Assembly (NCBI GenBank): GCA_025454855.1
Contig: JALONS010000014.1
Location: forward strand, 1-64,000
Origin: Arcicella sp.
GTDB lineage: Bacteria; Bacteroidota; Bacteroidia; Cytophagales; Spirosomataceae
Length of the DNA stretch: 64,000 nucleotides
Reading direction: 5' to 3'
Shown: positions 63,311 through 64,000 of the stretch, one piece after another
Numbering within the stretch: the stretch's first letter is position 1
Layout of the letters: each line of letters begins with the position of its first letter
Position numbers and translations under genes: made by a program
Notes under the pieces: generated by a model
The model's database searches: none
Told to the model about the DNA's origin: nothing
Seen by the model: the letters and a program-made list of their open reading frames with translations, nothing else

Positions 63311-64000
63311 ATGCAAACTTTATCGGCAATACTATATAATCTTTCTATTTATGCCTACCAGCTAATCATCTGGTTAGTAAGCCCCTTCAATAAAAAAGCT
63401 AAATTGTGGATAGAAGGCAGAAGAATCGATATTCGATATTCGATGCTCGATGCTGGTTTAAGCTCATCCGAACATCAAATATCAAACATCAAACATCGAA
63501 AATCCCAAACGGCTTGGTTTCATTGTGCTTCGTTGGGTGAATTTGAACAGGGGAGACCCGTTATTGAGCAATTTAGGAAGAGCTTCCCCGACTATAAAAT
63601 TGTTTTGACATTCTTTTCACCATCGGGCTATGAGATAAGAAAAAACTATGAAGGAGCTGATTTTATCTGTTATTTACCCGCCGATACGCCCTCTAATGCA
63701 CTTGACTTTATAGAGAAAATTCAACCATCCATCGCTTTTTTTGTGAAGTATGAATTTTGGTACAACTACCTCCGAATCCTCCACGAAAAGGACATACCTG
63801 TTGTTTCTTTTTCTGCCATTTTCAGAGAAAACCAAATATTTTTTAAGTGGTACGGACAATTTCACCGTCGTATTTTAGGGTATTTTTCTCATATTTTTGT
63901 GCAGAATCAAACGTCTTTAGATTTATTGCAAAATATTGGTATTCAGAACGTTAGTATTGGCGGTGATACTCGCTTCGACCGTGTTAATCAGATTGCTAAC
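63311..64000 (+). CDS. kdtA: 3-deoxy-D-manno-octulosonic acid transferase, N-terminal part (runs off the window)
   Basis: The first 230 codons of the Kdo transferase that adds Kdo to lipid A; the frame stays open to the window end. The N-terminal membrane anchor (about 6-26), AKLWIEGR (30-37) and WFHCASLGEFEQGRPVIE (69-86) with the catalytic-type Glu77 are characteristic, as is FVKYEFWYNYL (near 152). The linker between residues 38 and 64 is encoded by an iterated-heptamer palindrome and is unlike normal KdtA. The frame is preserved through it, so the gene may well be functional. Confidence 0.93.
   Translation, partial: MQTLSAILYNLSIYAYQLIIWLVSPFNKKAKLWIEGRRIDIRYSMLDAGLSSSEHQISNIKHRKSQTAWFHCASLGEFEQGRPVIEQFRKSFPDYKIVLTFFSPSGYEIRKNYEGADFICYLPADTPSNALDFIEKIQPSIAFFVKYEFWYNYLRILHEKDIPVVSFSAIFRENQIFFKWYGQFHRRILGYFSHIFVQNQTSLDLLQNIGIQNVSIGGDTRFDRVNQIAN
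63424..63502. repeat. Iterated-heptamer palindrome inside kdtA
   Basis: The left arm TCGATATTCGATATTCGATG (63425 onward) is four heptamers TCGATAT/TCGATAT/TCGATGC/TCGATGC. The right arm is ATCAAAT/ATCAAAC/ATCAAAC/ATCGAAA (63473-63500). Inverse pairing is about 20 of 27. It belongs to the same word family as 41016-41082. Confidence 0.75.

Overview
The window looks like part of a chromosome from a low-GC member of the Bacteroidota, most likely the Cytophagales. Supporting signs are two SusC/SusD pairs, DUF4270 and Blh-type proteins, TAnnTTTG promoter elements, a general lack of Shine-Dalgarno sequences, and a lysyl-tRNA synthetase with the C-terminal extension I associate with this phylum. A genus (Arcicella, Flectobacillus, Emticicia or Runella type) would be a guess. 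I see no rRNA, tRNA, CRISPR array, prophage or intact IS element.

Layout. 0-8 kb: cold-shock protein, LysS, a COQ4-motif membrane protein, an orphan LytTR regulator, a sugar isomerase-like protein and ClpB. 8.4-14.2 kb: an RND efflux operon (adaptor, AcrB-type pump, TolC-type channel). 14.4-20 kb: Dyp-type peroxidase, YugP-type metalloprotease, then panC, panD, a YbhN-type membrane protein and rfaE2 on the minus strand. 20-25.7 kb: a starch-synthase-like protein with only the N-terminal domain, overlapping a DUF4270 lipoprotein, then GlmS and a NAGPA-type glycosidase. 25.8-40 kb: a probable fructan-use locus. Two SusC/SusD pairs and an accessory lipoprotein run leftward. A DeoR regulator, aroB and a GH32 fructan hydrolase run rightward. 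40-47 kb: housekeeping and small genes, including thiamine pyrophosphokinase, a dicarboxylate symporter, a secreted acetolactate-decarboxylase-like protein and CsaA. 46.5-50.2 kb: an iron-uptake pair (PepSY membrane protein and TonB-dependent receptor), each preceded by the same 16-bp sequence inside an imperfect palindrome. 51-52.9 kb: a proton-pump-type proteorhodopsin beside blh, which makes its retinal. 53-56.4 kb: RidA, GltX, two small proteins, a broken gatC and LpxH. 56.5-64 kb: an OmpA-type protein, a GntR regulator, a homologue of its sensor domain without the DNA-binding part, a Cys/Met-type PLP enzyme, an amino-acid permease and the start of kdtA.

The most striking observations are these. 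(1) The rhodopsin has the DTE proton-pump triad, Met at the spectral-tuning site, and a glycine at the helix-E position that opens the carotenoid fenestration in xanthorhodopsin. (2) Many spacers carry imperfect palindromes built from iterated 7-8-nt words. The words differ from site to site but the architecture is the same. (3) One such palindrome lies in frame inside kdtA and encodes part of the protein. (4) gatC has lost its middle. (5) A REP-like GC-rich palindrome occurs at two distant places.

Many start sites were moved downstream of the longest reading frame to match signal peptides or family N-termini; these choices are noted entry by entry.
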